Shown piece by piece: positions 53,161 through 62,810 of a stretch of DNA of 64,000 bases (positions within the stretch are counted from its first letter, which is position 1; the number at the start of each line of letters is the position of its first letter). Source of the stretch: Desulfoluna sp. (lineage in GTDB: Bacteria; Desulfobacterota; Desulfobacteria; Desulfobacterales; Desulfolunaceae); NCBI RefSeq assembly GCF_030145185.1, contig NZ_JAQYWB010000015.1:1-64000 (forward strand), written 5' to 3'. The notes under the pieces were generated by a model. The model did no database searches. It had not been told where the DNA came from and saw only the letters and a program-made list of their open reading frames with translations. A program made the position numbers and the translations under genes.

Positions 53161-54939
53161 ATGACGCACGACGCACTTCAAACTATTTCTTTGTCGATCG
53201 CCTTGGGAGTTTCTTCGTACATTATCTCAAGGGCTTATAAGATTCCCGCCATTGTTTTTTATCTGATGTCCGGGTTTGTCTTCGGGCCGGCCGGTTTCAA
53301 CCTGATTCGAACGGAAGAGGCCATCGGCGGGGGCATTGCCCCCATGGTCGAGATCGCCGTGGCCATTATTCTGTTTGAAGGGGGGCTCTCTCTCTCGATT
53401 CAGAGTTTTCGCATGGAAAAAAAGGCCATCCGGCGGCTCCTTTTTATCACCATCCCCATTACAGGCGTGGCGGCGGCCCTCCTCAGCCACTTTTTGACCG
53501 GACTTCCCTGGCTGTTTGCTATCTTTTTCGGTGCGTTGATTGTGGTGACCGGTCCCACGGTGATCGGCTCCATTTTAAAAAGTGTGGCCCTGACTCCGCG
53601 GCTGGAGACACTTTTGAACTGGGAATCCCTTTGGGGGGATGTGATCGGCGTTATGGTGAGCGCGCTGGCCCTGGAGCTGATTCTGATCTCCAAGGGGGGG
53701 GTGATCACCGCCGGTGTGTTTTCTCATCTTCTGTTGGGAACCTTTGCCGGGTTCCTTGTGGGTCTTGCCGGCGGTGTGTTGCTGAAATACATCGTGGCCT
53801 GGATAGAGAAAATGAAGGACCCGGCCCTTTCGGGGATCGCCTCCTTTGGTGGGGCTGTGGCCCTGTTTTTCATCTCTGGGAGGATTGTGGAATCGTCGGG
53901 GCCTCTGGCGGTGGTTGTCGCCGGGATGTATCTCTCGTTGAAGTGCGGGGACGCCGTGGTGGGCATTCGTCATTTTAAGGAGCAGATTGCCAGTCTTTTT
54001 ATCAGCACCCTGTTTGTGCTCCTTTCGGCCTTCGTGAATCCCATGGAGCTTCTGCATCTGTGGCCCACCATGCTGGCCGTGGCCTTTATTCTGGGGGCTG
54101 TTGTGCGTCCCCTGGCTGTTCATCTGGCGCTGATCGGATCGGCGGTGACCTTTCGGGAGCGGTGGTATATCGGGGTTATTGGCCCCCGGGGGATTGTCGC
54201 GGTGGCCACGGCCGCCTATGCGGCCTTTCTGGTGCCTGGATTTCCCCATGAGATGAAGGTGATTCTCAACCAGACCCTGGCCATTATTTTTTTCTCTGGT
54301 GTGGTGTCCACTGTTTTATGCCGGCCCCTGGCTTCGTTGCTGAAGGTGCGGGTCCCCCAGGCTCAGACCGGGATTCTGCTGGTGGGCTCCAATTTGATGA
54401 GCCGGGAATTTGCCCGGCTTTTATCCCAGCATGTGCCGGTGGCCTTTTTGGAGACCCGGAAAGAGGCCTGCACCCTGGCCACGGATCAGGGGTATCAGAC
54501 CGTGTGCGCCGATATGCTGAGCGCCGAGGTGTACGAGGAGGCCTCCCGGGAAGGCTACAGCCGCCTGGTGGCCCTGACACGAAATAATGCCTTGAATGAA
54601 CTGGTGGCCTTGCGAGCCGCTTCGCATATGGCTCCGGGGCGGGTCTATCGCGCGGTGGCCCGCCGTGCTGAGGAGACCCTGCTGACCGGCAGGGACAATG
54701 TGGCTCATATTGCCTTTTCCGAAGGGTTTTTTATCACGGAAGCGGTGAGACGGATGGAGAAGGGGCTGGCCTTTCTGGTGGAAAAGGATGCCGGGGAGTT
54801 GGGGGTGGGGGATATCCCCCTGGCGCGTATTAACGATGAGGGCAAGAGTGTGATGATTTTGCGTCCGGGGATTGAGCCCACCGGGTTGTTGATCTGTTAC
54901 AGTCGAAAAAAGAGGCGGACGGTCGAGGGCGCTTCCTGA
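53161..54939 (+). CDS. CPA-type cation:proton antiporter with TrkA-N-like domain
   Basis: A 592-residue protein. Residues about 5-400 have around twelve membrane helices of the Na+(K+)/H+ antiporter fold, with the ion-site region NWESLWGDVIGVMV (the usual N/ND-x-x-x-x-D pattern of CPA1, here ES and GD). The cytoplasmic part (from about residue 410) is Rossmann-like (TGILLVGSNLMSREFARLLSQ; ALTRNNALNELVALRAA), but the dinucleotide glycine motif is degenerate (GSNLMS), so NAD(H) binding is doubtful. A TrkA-C-like end follows. It exports Na+ or K+ in exchange for protons. The start at 53161 follows AGGGG; a start at 53056 is less likely. Confidence 0.86.
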   Translation: MTHDALQTISLSIALGVSSYIISRAYKIPAIVFYLMSGFVFGPAGFNLIRTEEAIGGGIAPMVEIAVAIILFEGGLSLSIQSFRMEKKAIRRLLFITIPITGVAAALLSHFLTGLPWLFAIFFGALIVVTGPTVIGSILKSVALTPRLETLLNWESLWGDVIGVMVSALALELILISKGGVITAGVFSHLLLGTFAGFLVGLAGGVLLKYIVAWIEKMKDPALSGIASFGGAVALFFISGRIVESSGPLAVVVAGMYLSLKCGDAVVGIRHFKEQIASLFISTLFVLLSAFVNPMELLHLWPTMLAVAFILGAVVRPLAVHLALIGSAVTFRERWYIGVIGPRGIVAVATAAYAAFLVPGFPHEMKVILNQTLAIIFFSGVVSTVLCRPLASLLKVRVPQAQTGILLVGSNLMSREFARLLSQHVPVAFLETRKEACTLATDQGYQTVCADMLSAEVYEEASREGYSRLVALTRNNALNELVALRAASHMAPGRVYRAVARRAEETLLTGRDNVAHIAFSEGFFITEAVRRMEKGLAFLVEKDAGELGVGDIPLARINDEGKSVMILRPGIEPTGLLICYSRKKRRTVEGAS

Positions 54940-55001
54940 GAAGGGCGACGGTCCTGAAACGGCCTTTCGAATGGACTCAAAAAAATTGATTCAGGAGACC
55001 C

Positions 55002-55871
55002 ATGGGACAGAGAATAGCCATTGTGACGGATTCCACCGCTGATTTTCCCAAGGGGGTGGCAGAGACGCTGGGCATTCGGTTTATGCCGGTTCATGTCGTT
55101 ATCGATGGGGTGGATTATCGAGATGGGGTGAACATGACGGCCCGCCAGCTGGTGGATCGCATGACGCAGGGGGCGGTGGTCTCTACCCGTGCGGCGGCTC
55201 CGGCCGAGTATGCCGATCTCTTTGAGTCGCTTCTGGGGCGTTATGACCGGGTCCTCTCTTTTCAGGTCTCTTCGCAGTTCTCGGACAGCTATGAAAGCGC
55301 CGGCAATGCCCTGTCACTTCTCTCCCCGGAGGATGCCACGCGGGTGGATATCTTCGACACGGGGTCTGTGAGCATCGGGCAGGCGATCTATACCATTATG
55401 GCCGCGCGGTATCTCAAGACCTACGGGCGCATTGAGGGCATGAAAGAGACCTTGGATGCGGCCATGGCCGAGAGCGTGAACACTATCACCGTGGACGACC
55501 TCGTCTGGCTTCGCAAAAGCGGGGCGCTGGGATCCTTGCCAGCCCTGTTCGGGGGGCTGTTTGATATCAAGCCCATCATCGCGTTGAAGAATGGTCGCAT
55601 GACACGGGTCAGTCGGGTCCGAGGCATGACCCGGGCCCTGGATGAGATGGCTGTCTGTGCCGGGCAATTGAAGGAGACCGATCTGGGGGGCTGGGAGGTT
55701 TGGGTCTGCCATTGCGATGCCGAAGCGAACGCCTTTTATTTGAGGAACAAGTTGGCGGAGGTCCTGGGCAAGGAGATGGACTCCATTCCCGTGGTGGCGG
55801 CAGGGGCGTCCATCGCCGCCAGGTTCGGACCCGGCAGTTGCAGCTGGGGTATGATCCCCTTGAAACGATGA
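55002..55871 (+). CDS. DegV-family fatty-acid-binding protein
   Basis: A 289-residue DegV protein: IVTDSTADFPKGVAE at the N-terminus, VSTRAAAPAEYADLFESLL (usually S-Q-P-S/T), VLSFQVSSQFSDSYESA and DDLVWLRKSGALGSLPALFGGLFDIKPIIALKNG. DegV/FakB proteins bind fatty acids and hand them to a FakA kinase. No fakA gene is in the window. It lies 62 bp after the antiporter gene, so the two may be co-transcribed. AGGAG lies before the ATG. Confidence 0.93.
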   Translation: MGQRIAIVTDSTADFPKGVAETLGIRFMPVHVVIDGVDYRDGVNMTARQLVDRMTQGAVVSTRAAAPAEYADLFESLLGRYDRVLSFQVSSQFSDSYESAGNALSLLSPEDATRVDIFDTGSVSIGQAIYTIMAARYLKTYGRIEGMKETLDAAMAESVNTITVDDLVWLRKSGALGSLPALFGGLFDIKPIIALKNGRMTRVSRVRGMTRALDEMAVCAGQLKETDLGGWEVWVCHCDAEANAFYLRNKLAEVLGKEMDSIPVVAAGASIAARFGPGSCSWGMIPLKR

Positions 55872-55896
55872 CGCCCCGCCTCCGGGGAGTATAGGG

Positions 55897-56400
55897 TCAG
55901 GACGCCTTTTCCAGCAGGGTTTTCAGCTCCTGTTGTGTGGGGACCCGGCCGGCGAGCTTCAGCTGGTCATTGATCACCAGCCCCGGATACGCAAAACATC
56001 CATACGCCGCGATCTCCCCGGGGTCCCGAAGGTGGTCGCATTCAGCGGTGATTCCTGTCTCACTGAGAATCTGACGGACGTCTGATTCCAGTGTCTCACA
56101 TCGGGCGCAGCCCGTCCCCAAAATCAGCACCGACAAGGGGCCTGTCCCCGTCTCTTCCGTCTCTCCCGGTAATTCCCGTCCTGTAAAATTCAGGTAGGCT
56201 TTGAAAAAGGCGTGGCGGTATCGCTCCGACACCCCCGGGGCGATGAAGTTGCGTTTTTTCAGGCGGGTGAAAAGGGCTTCGGTGATTTCAGTATCCGAGG
56301 CCTCTCCATGGCTTTTGGCCACCTCGGCGAGGTGGTACGTGAGGCCGATGATTCCGATGGCGTTTGTGCCTACCCTGAGGCGTGTGATGGTTTCGGGCAT
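55897..56400 (-). CDS. two-part protein with a thioredoxin-like CxxC domain
   Basis: A 167-residue protein. Residues 1-75 are a helical domain that I do not recognise (NAIGIIGLTYHLAEVAKSHG; LKKRNFIAPGVSERYRHAFFKAYLNF). Residues about 88-167 are a small thioredoxin fold of the redox-active-disulfide type (SVLILGTGCARCETLE, with C-x2-C; YGCFAYPGLVIND, with the cis-Pro; LAGRVPTQQELKTLL). Such domains occur with permeases and sulfur metabolism in anaerobes. It is convergent with the DegV gene, 25 bp apart. AAGGAG precedes the ATG. Confidence 0.82.
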   Translation of the reverse strand: MPETITRLRVGTNAIGIIGLTYHLAEVAKSHGEASDTEITEALFTRLKKRNFIAPGVSERYRHAFFKAYLNFTGRELPGETEETGTGPLSVLILGTGCARCETLESDVRQILSETGITAECDHLRDPGEIAAYGCFAYPGLVINDQLKLAGRVPTQQELKTLLEKAS

Positions 56401-56484
56401 GGGGTCTCCTTGTTTCAGACGTGTCGATGCAGAATAAGGAGATACCTTATCGGATTGTGGGCGGGAAGTCTTCTTTCATCCCCT

Positions 56485-58557
56485 TTATTCCGGGCGAGGA
56501 TGCGTGGCGGTTGAAAGACGCTGTTTCTGGGAAAGCGCCAGGAGTCCCAGGAGCGCAAGCCCGATGAGGTAGGTCCAGTACCTCTGGTCCTGGGGCATGC
56601 CGAGCCAGCGGGCGATCTGATCGGGTCGCATGAGGATGAAGGTGATGGCCAGGAAGAGGGGGATTTCCCAGGCCTTGTTCCGGGTCAGGAACCACCCCTG
56701 GGTAGCTGAGGCAAAGGCAAAGTTGCCCAGGCAGGCCATGACGAAGATGAGAATCCCCTGGGACCAGCGGGTGACGTTGTGGAGAATCAAGTCACTGTTG
56801 AAGATGAACATGAAGGGGAGGATGGCGGTTCGAATATCATACATAAAGCCCTGAATGCCTGTCTGAATGGGGGGTGATTTGGCGATGGCGGCGGCAGCAT
56901 AGGCGGCAAGGCCCACCGGGGGCGTGTCATCGGCCAGGATCCCGAAGTAGAAACAGAAGAGATGGGCGGCCATGGGAAGGACGAGGAAGTTCTGGGCATG
57001 GGCGATGGTGACGATGGCCGGGGCGGTGAGGGAGGCCATGACGATGTAGGTGGCGGTGGTGGGCAGCCCCATGCCGATGAGGAGGCTTGCCAGGGCAGTG
57101 ATAACGAGCATCAGGTGGATGTTGCCCATGGAGATGGTGTCGATCACCTGGGTGATGAGACCGCCCAAACCCAGGGCCACGACCCCGACGATGATGCCGG
57201 CCGCTGCGGTGGCCAGGGCCACGGCGACCATGTTTCGTCCGCCCATGGCCAGAGCCGAGATGATGTTCTTAACCCCTGCCAAGAGGGAGGGCACTACGGG
57301 CTCTCGGTTGCGGAAGGCCTTGATCGGCTCTTGCACCAGCATGATCAGGGCCATGATCCAGATGGCGTTGAAGGCGGCCAGCTCAGGGGAGTGGCGCATC
57401 ACCACCAGCTCGTAGATGAGAAAGCTTAAAGGGATCAGATAGTGAATGCCACTGATGAAGGTGGCGAAGATGGGCGGAAGTTCTTTTCTCGGGATGCCCT
57501 GAAGGCCGAGTTTGGAGGCTTCGATGTGGGAGATGTAAAAGAGGGCGGCATAGGAGGCGAAGGCCGGAATGGCGGCCGCTTTGACCACCTCCACGTAGGG
57601 TACGTTGACGTATTCGGCGATGATAAAGGCCGCCGCGCCCATGATGGGGGGGGCGAGCTGACCGTCGGTGCTGGCCGCCACCTCGATGGCGGCGGCCTTG
57701 GTGGCGGGGTAGCCCACTTTCTTCATCATGGGTATGGTGAAGGTGCCGGTGGTGACGATGTTGGCGATGCTGGATCCGGAGACCATGCCGGTGAGGCCGG
57801 ACCCCAGGATGGCCGCTTTGGCAGGGCCTCCCTTGAATCCCCCGAGGAGACTTAAAGCCAGGCGAATAAAGTAGTGCCCGCCGCCGGCTCTCTCCAGCAT
57901 GGCGCCGAAGAGAACAAAGAGAAAGACGATCTTGGCTGAGACATCTAAGGGGATCCCGTAGATCCCTTCGGTGGACATGGTCATCTGCCCCATGTATCGG
58001 TTGAGGGAGGTCCCTTTATGGGCGATCAGGTCGGGCATGTGGGGGCCGAAGAAGGCGTAGGCCGTAAAGATCAGGGCGATGACGGGCAGGGCCGGTCCGA
58101 TGACCCGACGCGCCGCCTCCAGCAGAAGCACCACCAGGGTCATCCCGGCCACGAGATCCATGGTGATGGGCTGTCCCACCCGCGCGCTGATGCTTTCGTA
58201 GTGAAGGATGAGGTAGAGGGCGGACCAGGAGGCCAGGCCGGCCAGGATCCAGTCGATGAGGGGGATTCTCTTCGTGGTGGCCAGGGCCTTGATGCCAAAG
58301 AGGCTTTTTTTAAAGGCGGGGTAGTTCAGGAAAACGATCAGAAGGGCAAAGGTGAGGTGAATGGCTCGCGTGTGGGTGGAATTCAAGGTGACCCATCGGG
58401 CGATGGCGAGCTGAAAGAGGCTCCACATCACGGCAATTCCCGGGATGACATAGGCGGCCCAGCCGTCGGGTTTTCGGTGGATTCCTGCCTCTTCTTCGGC
58501 GAGTTTATCAGCGATCTCAAAATCACTGTCGGTGTCGTTGATAAGATAGTTATCCAT
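56485..58557 (-). CDS. TRAP transporter, fused 4TM/12TM permease (TAXI type)
   Basis: A 690-residue membrane protein that fuses the small (DctQ-like, residues about 35-190) and the large (DctM-like, about 190-640) subunits. The latter has SGSSIANIVTTGTFTIPMMKKVGYPATKAAAIEVAASTDGQLAPPIMGAAAFIIAEY near 255-310, the hallmark of TAXI permeases, and GMGLPTTATYIVMASLTAP in the second half. It uses a sodium or proton gradient to import a solute delivered by the TAXI receptor. The receptor gene is upstream in the same direction, 140 bp away. The solute (often glutamate or a C4-5 carboxylate) cannot be told. Confidence 0.93.
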   Translation of the reverse strand: MDNYLINDTDSDFEIADKLAEEEAGIHRKPDGWAAYVIPGIAVMWSLFQLAIARWVTLNSTHTRAIHLTFALLIVFLNYPAFKKSLFGIKALATTKRIPLIDWILAGLASWSALYLILHYESISARVGQPITMDLVAGMTLVVLLLEAARRVIGPALPVIALIFTAYAFFGPHMPDLIAHKGTSLNRYMGQMTMSTEGIYGIPLDVSAKIVFLFVLFGAMLERAGGGHYFIRLALSLLGGFKGGPAKAAILGSGLTGMVSGSSIANIVTTGTFTIPMMKKVGYPATKAAAIEVAASTDGQLAPPIMGAAAFIIAEYVNVPYVEVVKAAAIPAFASYAALFYISHIEASKLGLQGIPRKELPPIFATFISGIHYLIPLSFLIYELVVMRHSPELAAFNAIWIMALIMLVQEPIKAFRNREPVVPSLLAGVKNIISALAMGGRNMVAVALATAAAGIIVGVVALGLGGLITQVIDTISMGNIHLMLVITALASLLIGMGLPTTATYIVMASLTAPAIVTIAHAQNFLVLPMAAHLFCFYFGILADDTPPVGLAAYAAAAIAKSPPIQTGIQGFMYDIRTAILPFMFIFNSDLILHNVTRWSQGILIFVMACLGNFAFASATQGWFLTRNKAWEIPLFLAITFILMRPDQIARWLGMPQDQRYWTYLIGLALLGLLALSQKQRLSTATHPRPE

Positions 58558-58697
58558 GAAAAAACCTCACGCCAGGCGTTATGAACCATTCCCACACAGG
58601 GTGTGCGGCAGTTCTTAATCGATGGGTTGCCAGAGAGAATCCGAAATGGGGGCGAGGCTCTGGCGCGTCGCCCCCCTGGATTCAGAGCCGGGACATC

Positions 58698-59687
58698 CTA
58701 CATCAGGCCCGCTTCTTTGTAGTACTTCAGGGCACCGGGGTGGAGAGGGGCGGAGAGTCCTTCCAGCATGCTCTTTTTGGTGAGAACCTGATAGGCCGGA
58801 TGGAGCTTTTTGAATGCTTCAAAATTTTCAAACACCTCTTTGGTGATGGCGTACACCACCTCATCGGAGACGGTGGCCGAGGTACAGAAGGTGGCTTTCA
58901 CTCCGAAGGTGGGGGTGTCCTCTTCGTTGGCTGCGCCGGGGTAGAGGGCTGCGGGGATGTATGATTTGGCGTAGTAGGGAAATTTCTGGACCAGGCTGTC
59001 GGTCTCGGTGATGGCGACAAATCGGGTCTTGCGTCGACCGGAGGTGGCCTCTTTAAATGCGCCGCTGGGGTGTCCCACGGTGTAGAAGAAGGCATCGATC
59101 CGGTCATCCTGAAGCAGTCCGGGGGCTTCAGCGGCCTTGACCTGCTCGGGATCGATGTCGATTTCCCAGTTGATTCCCGCCGCTTCCAGAGCGTCGATGG
59201 CGTTTCCCCTCTGGCCGGAGCCGGGGTTGCCGATGTTGACATGCTTGCCCCTGAGATCCGAGATCGTCTTGATATCGGCATCGGTGGCAGCCAGGAGCGT
59301 CACGGATTCGGGGTGGATGGAGAAGACGGCGCGCAGGTTTTTCTGGGGGGAGCCTTCCCACTCCTTCTTGCCGTTGATGGCCTGATACTGCCGGTCGGAT
59401 TGGACGATGCCGAATTCTAAGTCTCCGGCCATGATGGCGTTGACGTTGAAGACAGATCCAGCGGTGGATTCCACGGTGGCACGGATGCCATACTCCTCGC
59501 GTTTATTGTTAACGATTTTGGCGATGGCCCCGCCGGTGGGATAATAGACCCCGGTGATGCCACCGGTTCCGATGGTGACAAAGGTGGTTTTTTTCTTTTT
59601 GGCCGTGGCTTCATCATCGGCAGGTTGGCTGCATCCCACAGCGAGAGTGAGGAGCAGAACGGCACTGAGGAAAATCCATCTTTTCAT
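58698..59687 (-). CDS. TAXI-family TRAP solute receptor, lipoprotein
   Basis: A 329-residue receptor. The signal peptide ends in a lipobox (LAVGC, Cys19), so it is lipid-anchored. The mature part has FVTIGTGGITGVYYPTGGAIAKIVN near the start, ESTAGSVFNVNAIMAGDLEFGIVQSDRQYQAI and VNIGNPGSGQRGNAIDALEAAG, the TAXI hallmarks. It hands its ligand to the fused permease downstream. AAGGAG precedes the ATG at 59687; an upstream in-frame ATG at 59726 has none. Being a lipoprotein in a Gram-negative cell is uncommon for these receptors. Confidence 0.93.
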   Translation of the reverse strand: MKRWIFLSAVLLLTLAVGCSQPADDEATAKKKKTTFVTIGTGGITGVYYPTGGAIAKIVNNKREEYGIRATVESTAGSVFNVNAIMAGDLEFGIVQSDRQYQAINGKKEWEGSPQKNLRAVFSIHPESVTLLAATDADIKTISDLRGKHVNIGNPGSGQRGNAIDALEAAGINWEIDIDPEQVKAAEAPGLLQDDRIDAFFYTVGHPSGAFKEATSGRRKTRFVAITETDSLVQKFPYYAKSYIPAALYPGAANEEDTPTFGVKATFCTSATVSDEVVYAITKEVFENFEAFKKLHPAYQVLTKKSMLEGLSAPLHPGALKYYKEAGLM

Positions 59688-59923
59688 ATGATACTCCTTG
59701 CTTAAATTAATCTTTGGGGGCTTCACCTTATGTGAAGGATCCCGGATGCGTCTATCACCACGGGTCGTCCGGGCTGGGGGGGAGGGGCGGACAACCTTTG
59801 AAACAATAGAATGGATAATGAAACAGGTCGATAATGAAACAGGTGGTTAGAGCGGCGCAGGGGGGATGGGTTGAGAGGAGGCGCCGGCCTCAAGGTTAAG
59901 CCGTCTGAGATTTTTTAAAAAAA

Positions 59924-59945
59924 CCTGAGAGATCGAGTTCTCAGG
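59924..59945 (-). terminator. terminator after dapL
   Basis: Read on the minus strand, CCTGAGA and TCTCAGG form a 7-bp stem followed by seven T. A second GC-rich hairpin (CCCCGCG/CGCGGGG) lies just ahead, at about 59958-59987. Confidence 0.78.
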
Positions 59946-59991
59946 TGAGTTTCAGGAACCCCCGCGTCTCGGAAGGCGCGGGGGGACCGAT

Positions 59992-61215
59992 TTATTTCAA
60001 GGCCTCTCGAATGCGCACCATGGCTTTTTCAACATTTTCCAGGCTGTTGAAGGCGCTGATGCGGATAAAGCCGTTGCCGCAGGATCCAAATCCGGCGCCA
60101 GGGGTGCAGACCACACCGGCTTTCTGGAGCAGGAGGTCGAAGAATTCCCAGGAGTCGCATTTCCCGTTGATCCAGATGTACGGGGAGTTGTCCCCCCCGA
60201 CCAGCTCGTATCCCAGGGCAGAGATCTCTTTGCGAATGATGGCCGCGTTGTTCAGGTAGTAGTTCACCAGCTCCTTGACCTGGGTCTTGCCTTCCTCGGA
60301 GTAGACGGCGGCGGCGGCTTTCTGAACCGGGTAGGAGACGCCGTTGAACTTGGTGCAGTGTCGGCGGTTCCAGAGAGCGTGGACTGAGTGGGCCTTGCCG
60401 TCGGTGTCCCAGGCCATGAGCTCCCTGGGGACCACGGTAAAGGCGCAGCGGGTGCCGGTGAATCCGGCGGTCTTGGAGAAGCTGCGGAATTCGATGGCTA
60501 CCTCTTTGGCCCCTTCGATTTCATAAATGGAACGGGGAAGGCTCTCATCGGTGATAAAGGCCTCGTAAGCCGCATCATAAAGGATGATGGCGCGGTTTTC
60601 TTTTGCGTAGTCCACCCAGGCTTTGAGGGCGGCCTTGGTGATGGTGGTGCCGGTGGGGTTGTTGGGGAAGCAGAGGTAGATGAGGTCTACGGGCTCTGTG
60701 GGCAGCGCGGGGATAAAGCCGTTTTCCGCCCGGCAGTCCAGATAAACCACCCCTTCATAGCGACCGTCCTGGCTTTGGCCGGTGCGACCGGCCATGACGT
60801 TGGTGTCCAGATAAACCGGATATACCGGGTCGGGGATGGCGATTCGGGCGTCCCCTGAAAAAATCTCCTGGATGTTGCCGGTATCGCATTTGGCGCCGTC
60901 GCTGATGAAAATTTCATCGGCGGCGATGTCGGCCCCCCGGCTCTGGAAATCGTTTTCGGCGATGACGTCCCGAAGGAAGGCATATCCCTGCTCGGGGCCG
61001 TATCCGTGAAATCCGGCCTCATCGGCCATGTCGTCGACGGCCTTGTGGAAGGCGTCAATGCAGGCGGGGGGAAGGGCGCGGGTGACGTCACCGATACCGA
61101 GCTTGATGACATCCATTTCAGGGTTCGCTTCCTGGAAGGCGGTGACGCGCTTGGCAATATCGGAAAAAAGATAGGATGCTTTGAGTTTGGTGAAGTTTTC
61201 GTTTATTTGAATCAT
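59992..61215 (-). CDS. dapL: LL-diaminopimelate aminotransferase
   Basis: A 407-residue class-I PLP aminotransferase of the DapL family. [25 protein letters not shown] near residues 34-58 is the DapL signature. Other motifs are [59 protein letters not shown] and [17 protein letters not shown] with the PLP lysine. It turns tetrahydrodipicolinate into LL-diaminopimelate in one step, for lysine and peptidoglycan; this route occurs in plants, chlamydiae and many Desulfobacterota. AGGGAG precedes the ATG. It is a single gene with a good terminator. Confidence 0.95.
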   Translation of the reverse strand: MIQINENFTKLKASYLFSDIAKRVTAFQEANPEMDVIKLGIGDVTRALPPACIDAFHKAVDDMADEAGFHGYGPEQGYAFLRDVIAENDFQSRGADIAADEIFISDGAKCDTGNIQEIFSGDARIAIPDPVYPVYLDTNVMAGRTGQSQDGRYEGVVYLDCRAENGFIPALPTEPVDLIYLCFPNNPTGTTITKAALKAWVDYAKENRAIILYDAAYEAFITDESLPRSIYEIEGAKEVAIEFRSFSKTAGFTGTRCAFTVVPRELMAWDTDGKAHSVHALWNRRHCTKFNGVSYPVQKAAAAVYSEEGKTQVKELVNYYLNNAAIIRKEISALGYELVGGDNSPYIWINGKCDSWEFFDLLLQKAGVVCTPGAGFGSCGNGFIRISAFNSLENVEKAMVRIREALK

Positions 61216-61849
61216 GGTGTCGTCTCCCTGTCAAAATGTATTCCAGTCACAATGTGGGTCGTCTAAAGGAGACGTGCATTGTGTGGGTGTCGAAAACACT
61301 TGGCGTGGACGGCATGGGGATCTCCCCGGGAAACGGGGTGCATTTCCTTAAGGTGTTCGTGCCTGTTGACGGCTGTCGTTGTGGGCTTTGGGAATCACCT
61401 GGATGCCGAACTGCGAAATTATAGAATATTGTTCGTTGCGTGTCAAATGGTGGAAAATTGCTCAGGTAGGTAATTCATGACGTTAATCCACCTGTGGCGA
61501 GACCCTTTTGAATGATTGCTGAATTTTGGAATGGGAGGTAACATCTTATCTCTATGAGGAAAAAAGGCCGGGCAGGCGCGGGGGGCTGGCCATGTCGAGG
61601 GCCAAGGGGGCTCTCGTGGCGGGCAGAAACGAGGTCAATAGAGAGAAAAAAGGTTCCCTCACGGGGAATATCGGAAAACATGAAATACCGATTTCTGTTC
61701 GTTATTTTCCCCTTTTCCCAGAATCACCGGCCCCCGGGCCGGTGCTTTGACAGCCCCCATGAAACGTGACAGAATGCGCTGCCTGAATAAAGACCGTATG
61801 GCGGGTTGGCCGCTTGAATTTGGATTGGATACCTTAGGATACGTGTGAC
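61216..61849. other. divergent intergenic region with a strong hairpin
   Basis: No gene is recognised. CACCGGCC-CCCG-GGCCGGTG at 61725-61744 is a perfect 8-bp stem without a T-run. I looked for a lysine riboswitch on the minus strand ahead of dapL and saw none. The dapL promoter should lie in 61216-61500. Confidence 0.5.
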
Positions 61850-62569
61850 GTGAACCCTTCTCTTGAACAGATAGTGCGCCTCTCCCGGCTTCATGGCGGG
61901 ATGGTGCTGGTGGATGTAAATATTGCTGCATTTATGCGCGCTTTTTTCCCGGGGGTTCCCGAGGGCCGGCGTGGCGTTCCCGGAGTCGATGTGATGGGCC
62001 TTCCTGGCCTGGATGTCCTGTTTGCCGTCGCAGAGAGAGCGCGGGCCTCCGAGTTTCGCGTGTTGAAAAAACAGGCGGAGTGGCTGTCCGGTCGGCTGGC
62101 GGTGAAGCAGGCCGCGGCAGAACTCCTCGCCGTGGATCCCCGGGGGGTGGTGGTGGATACCGAGCCTGAGGGGTCGCCCTTTCTTGCAGACCACAAAGCC
62201 TATCCCATCTCCATCAGTCATTCTGGGGATCACGCCGTGGCCGTGATGTCCACCCGAAAGGGGCGGCGCGTGGCTGTGGATGTCGAGCAGGTAGAGGCGG
62301 GGCGTATGCCCCATGTCTCCCGTGTGGCCTTTACCCCCCGTGAAATTTCTGAGCTTCACGGCGCCTCCGATACCGAATGGTACCGGCGGTGGACCTTGAA
62401 AGAGGCCTACCTCAAATACATTGCCAAGGGGTTTCACGAGAGCCTGAAAAAAGTGGAGATTCTGGATCGTGGTATTTGCCACAACAGTGAGGAGGTCGAC
62501 GGGATTGCCTGGGACACCCCGGAATTTCATCCAGGGTACCAGCTCAGTGTGGTGTGGGAGGTGGCTTGA
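61850..62569 (+). CDS. 4'-phosphopantetheinyl transferase, Sfp type
   Basis: A 239-residue member of the Sfp-like family: RVLKKQAEWLSGRLAVKQAAAEL (P0-P1 region near residues 72-95), PISISHSGDHAVAVMS (P1b), VAVDVEQVE with the magnesium Asp-x-Glu (near 141-149), and WTLKEAYLKYIAKGF (P3, W-x-x-K-E-A). It transfers phosphopantetheine from CoA to carrier proteins of fatty-acid, polyketide or peptide synthases. The N-terminal 60 residues are not typical. No carrier-protein or synthase genes are adjacent, so the partner is unknown. The start is GTG; the RBS is modest. A terminator follows. Confidence 0.9.
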   Translation: MNPSLEQIVRLSRLHGGMVLVDVNIAAFMRAFFPGVPEGRRGVPGVDVMGLPGLDVLFAVAERARASEFRVLKKQAEWLSGRLAVKQAAAELLAVDPRGVVVDTEPEGSPFLADHKAYPISISHSGDHAVAVMSTRKGRRVAVDVEQVEAGRMPHVSRVAFTPREISELHGASDTEWYRRWTLKEAYLKYIAKGFHESLKKVEILDRGICHNSEEVDGIAWDTPEFHPGYQLSVVWEVA

Positions 62570-62638
62570 GGCAAACGTCTGCCCTATGCAGCAAAGTGCG
62601 TCACCTTGAAAGAGGGGTTGGGTGTCGGGAAATAAAAC

Positions 62639-62678
62639 GGCCATAGGCCATAGGCCATAGGCGATGGGCAATAGGCAA
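62639..62678 (+). repeat. GGCCATA heptamer tandem repeat
   Basis: Three exact copies of GGCCATA followed by degenerate units (GGCGATG, GGCAATA, GGCAAA). It lies between the transferase gene and its terminator. Confidence 0.8.
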
Positions 62679-62712
62679 AGAGCCAGGGTCATGAAATGAC
62701 CTGGCTCTTTTG
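62678..62712 (+). terminator. terminator after the phosphopantetheinyl transferase gene
   Basis: AGAGCCAGG-GTCAT and ATGACCTGGCTCT form a 13-bp stem (one bulge) around GAA, followed by four T. It may also serve the minus strand. Confidence 0.8.
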
Positions 62713-62810
62713 AATGGCCGAAACGATGATCAAGGCCCGTCGCGAGTTCCTGATGGAAGGTGGCTCCGGCCCCTGTATGGCTGCCGGAGGCATGGGGAAT
62801 GTTGGGTGTC

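Noticed and set aside
61216-61500. Lysine riboswitch ahead of dapL
   Set aside because: None of the conserved blocks of that riboswitch could be recognised on the minus strand.
61554-61769. 71-residue open frame ahead of the phosphopantetheinyl transferase gene
   Set aside because: Low-complexity Arg/Gly/Pro sequence, no RBS, and it spans a strong hairpin.
62639-62678. GGCCATA heptamers as a regulatory iteron array
   Set aside because: Only three exact copies, at the 3' side of a gene and beside a terminator, with no replication gene nearby.
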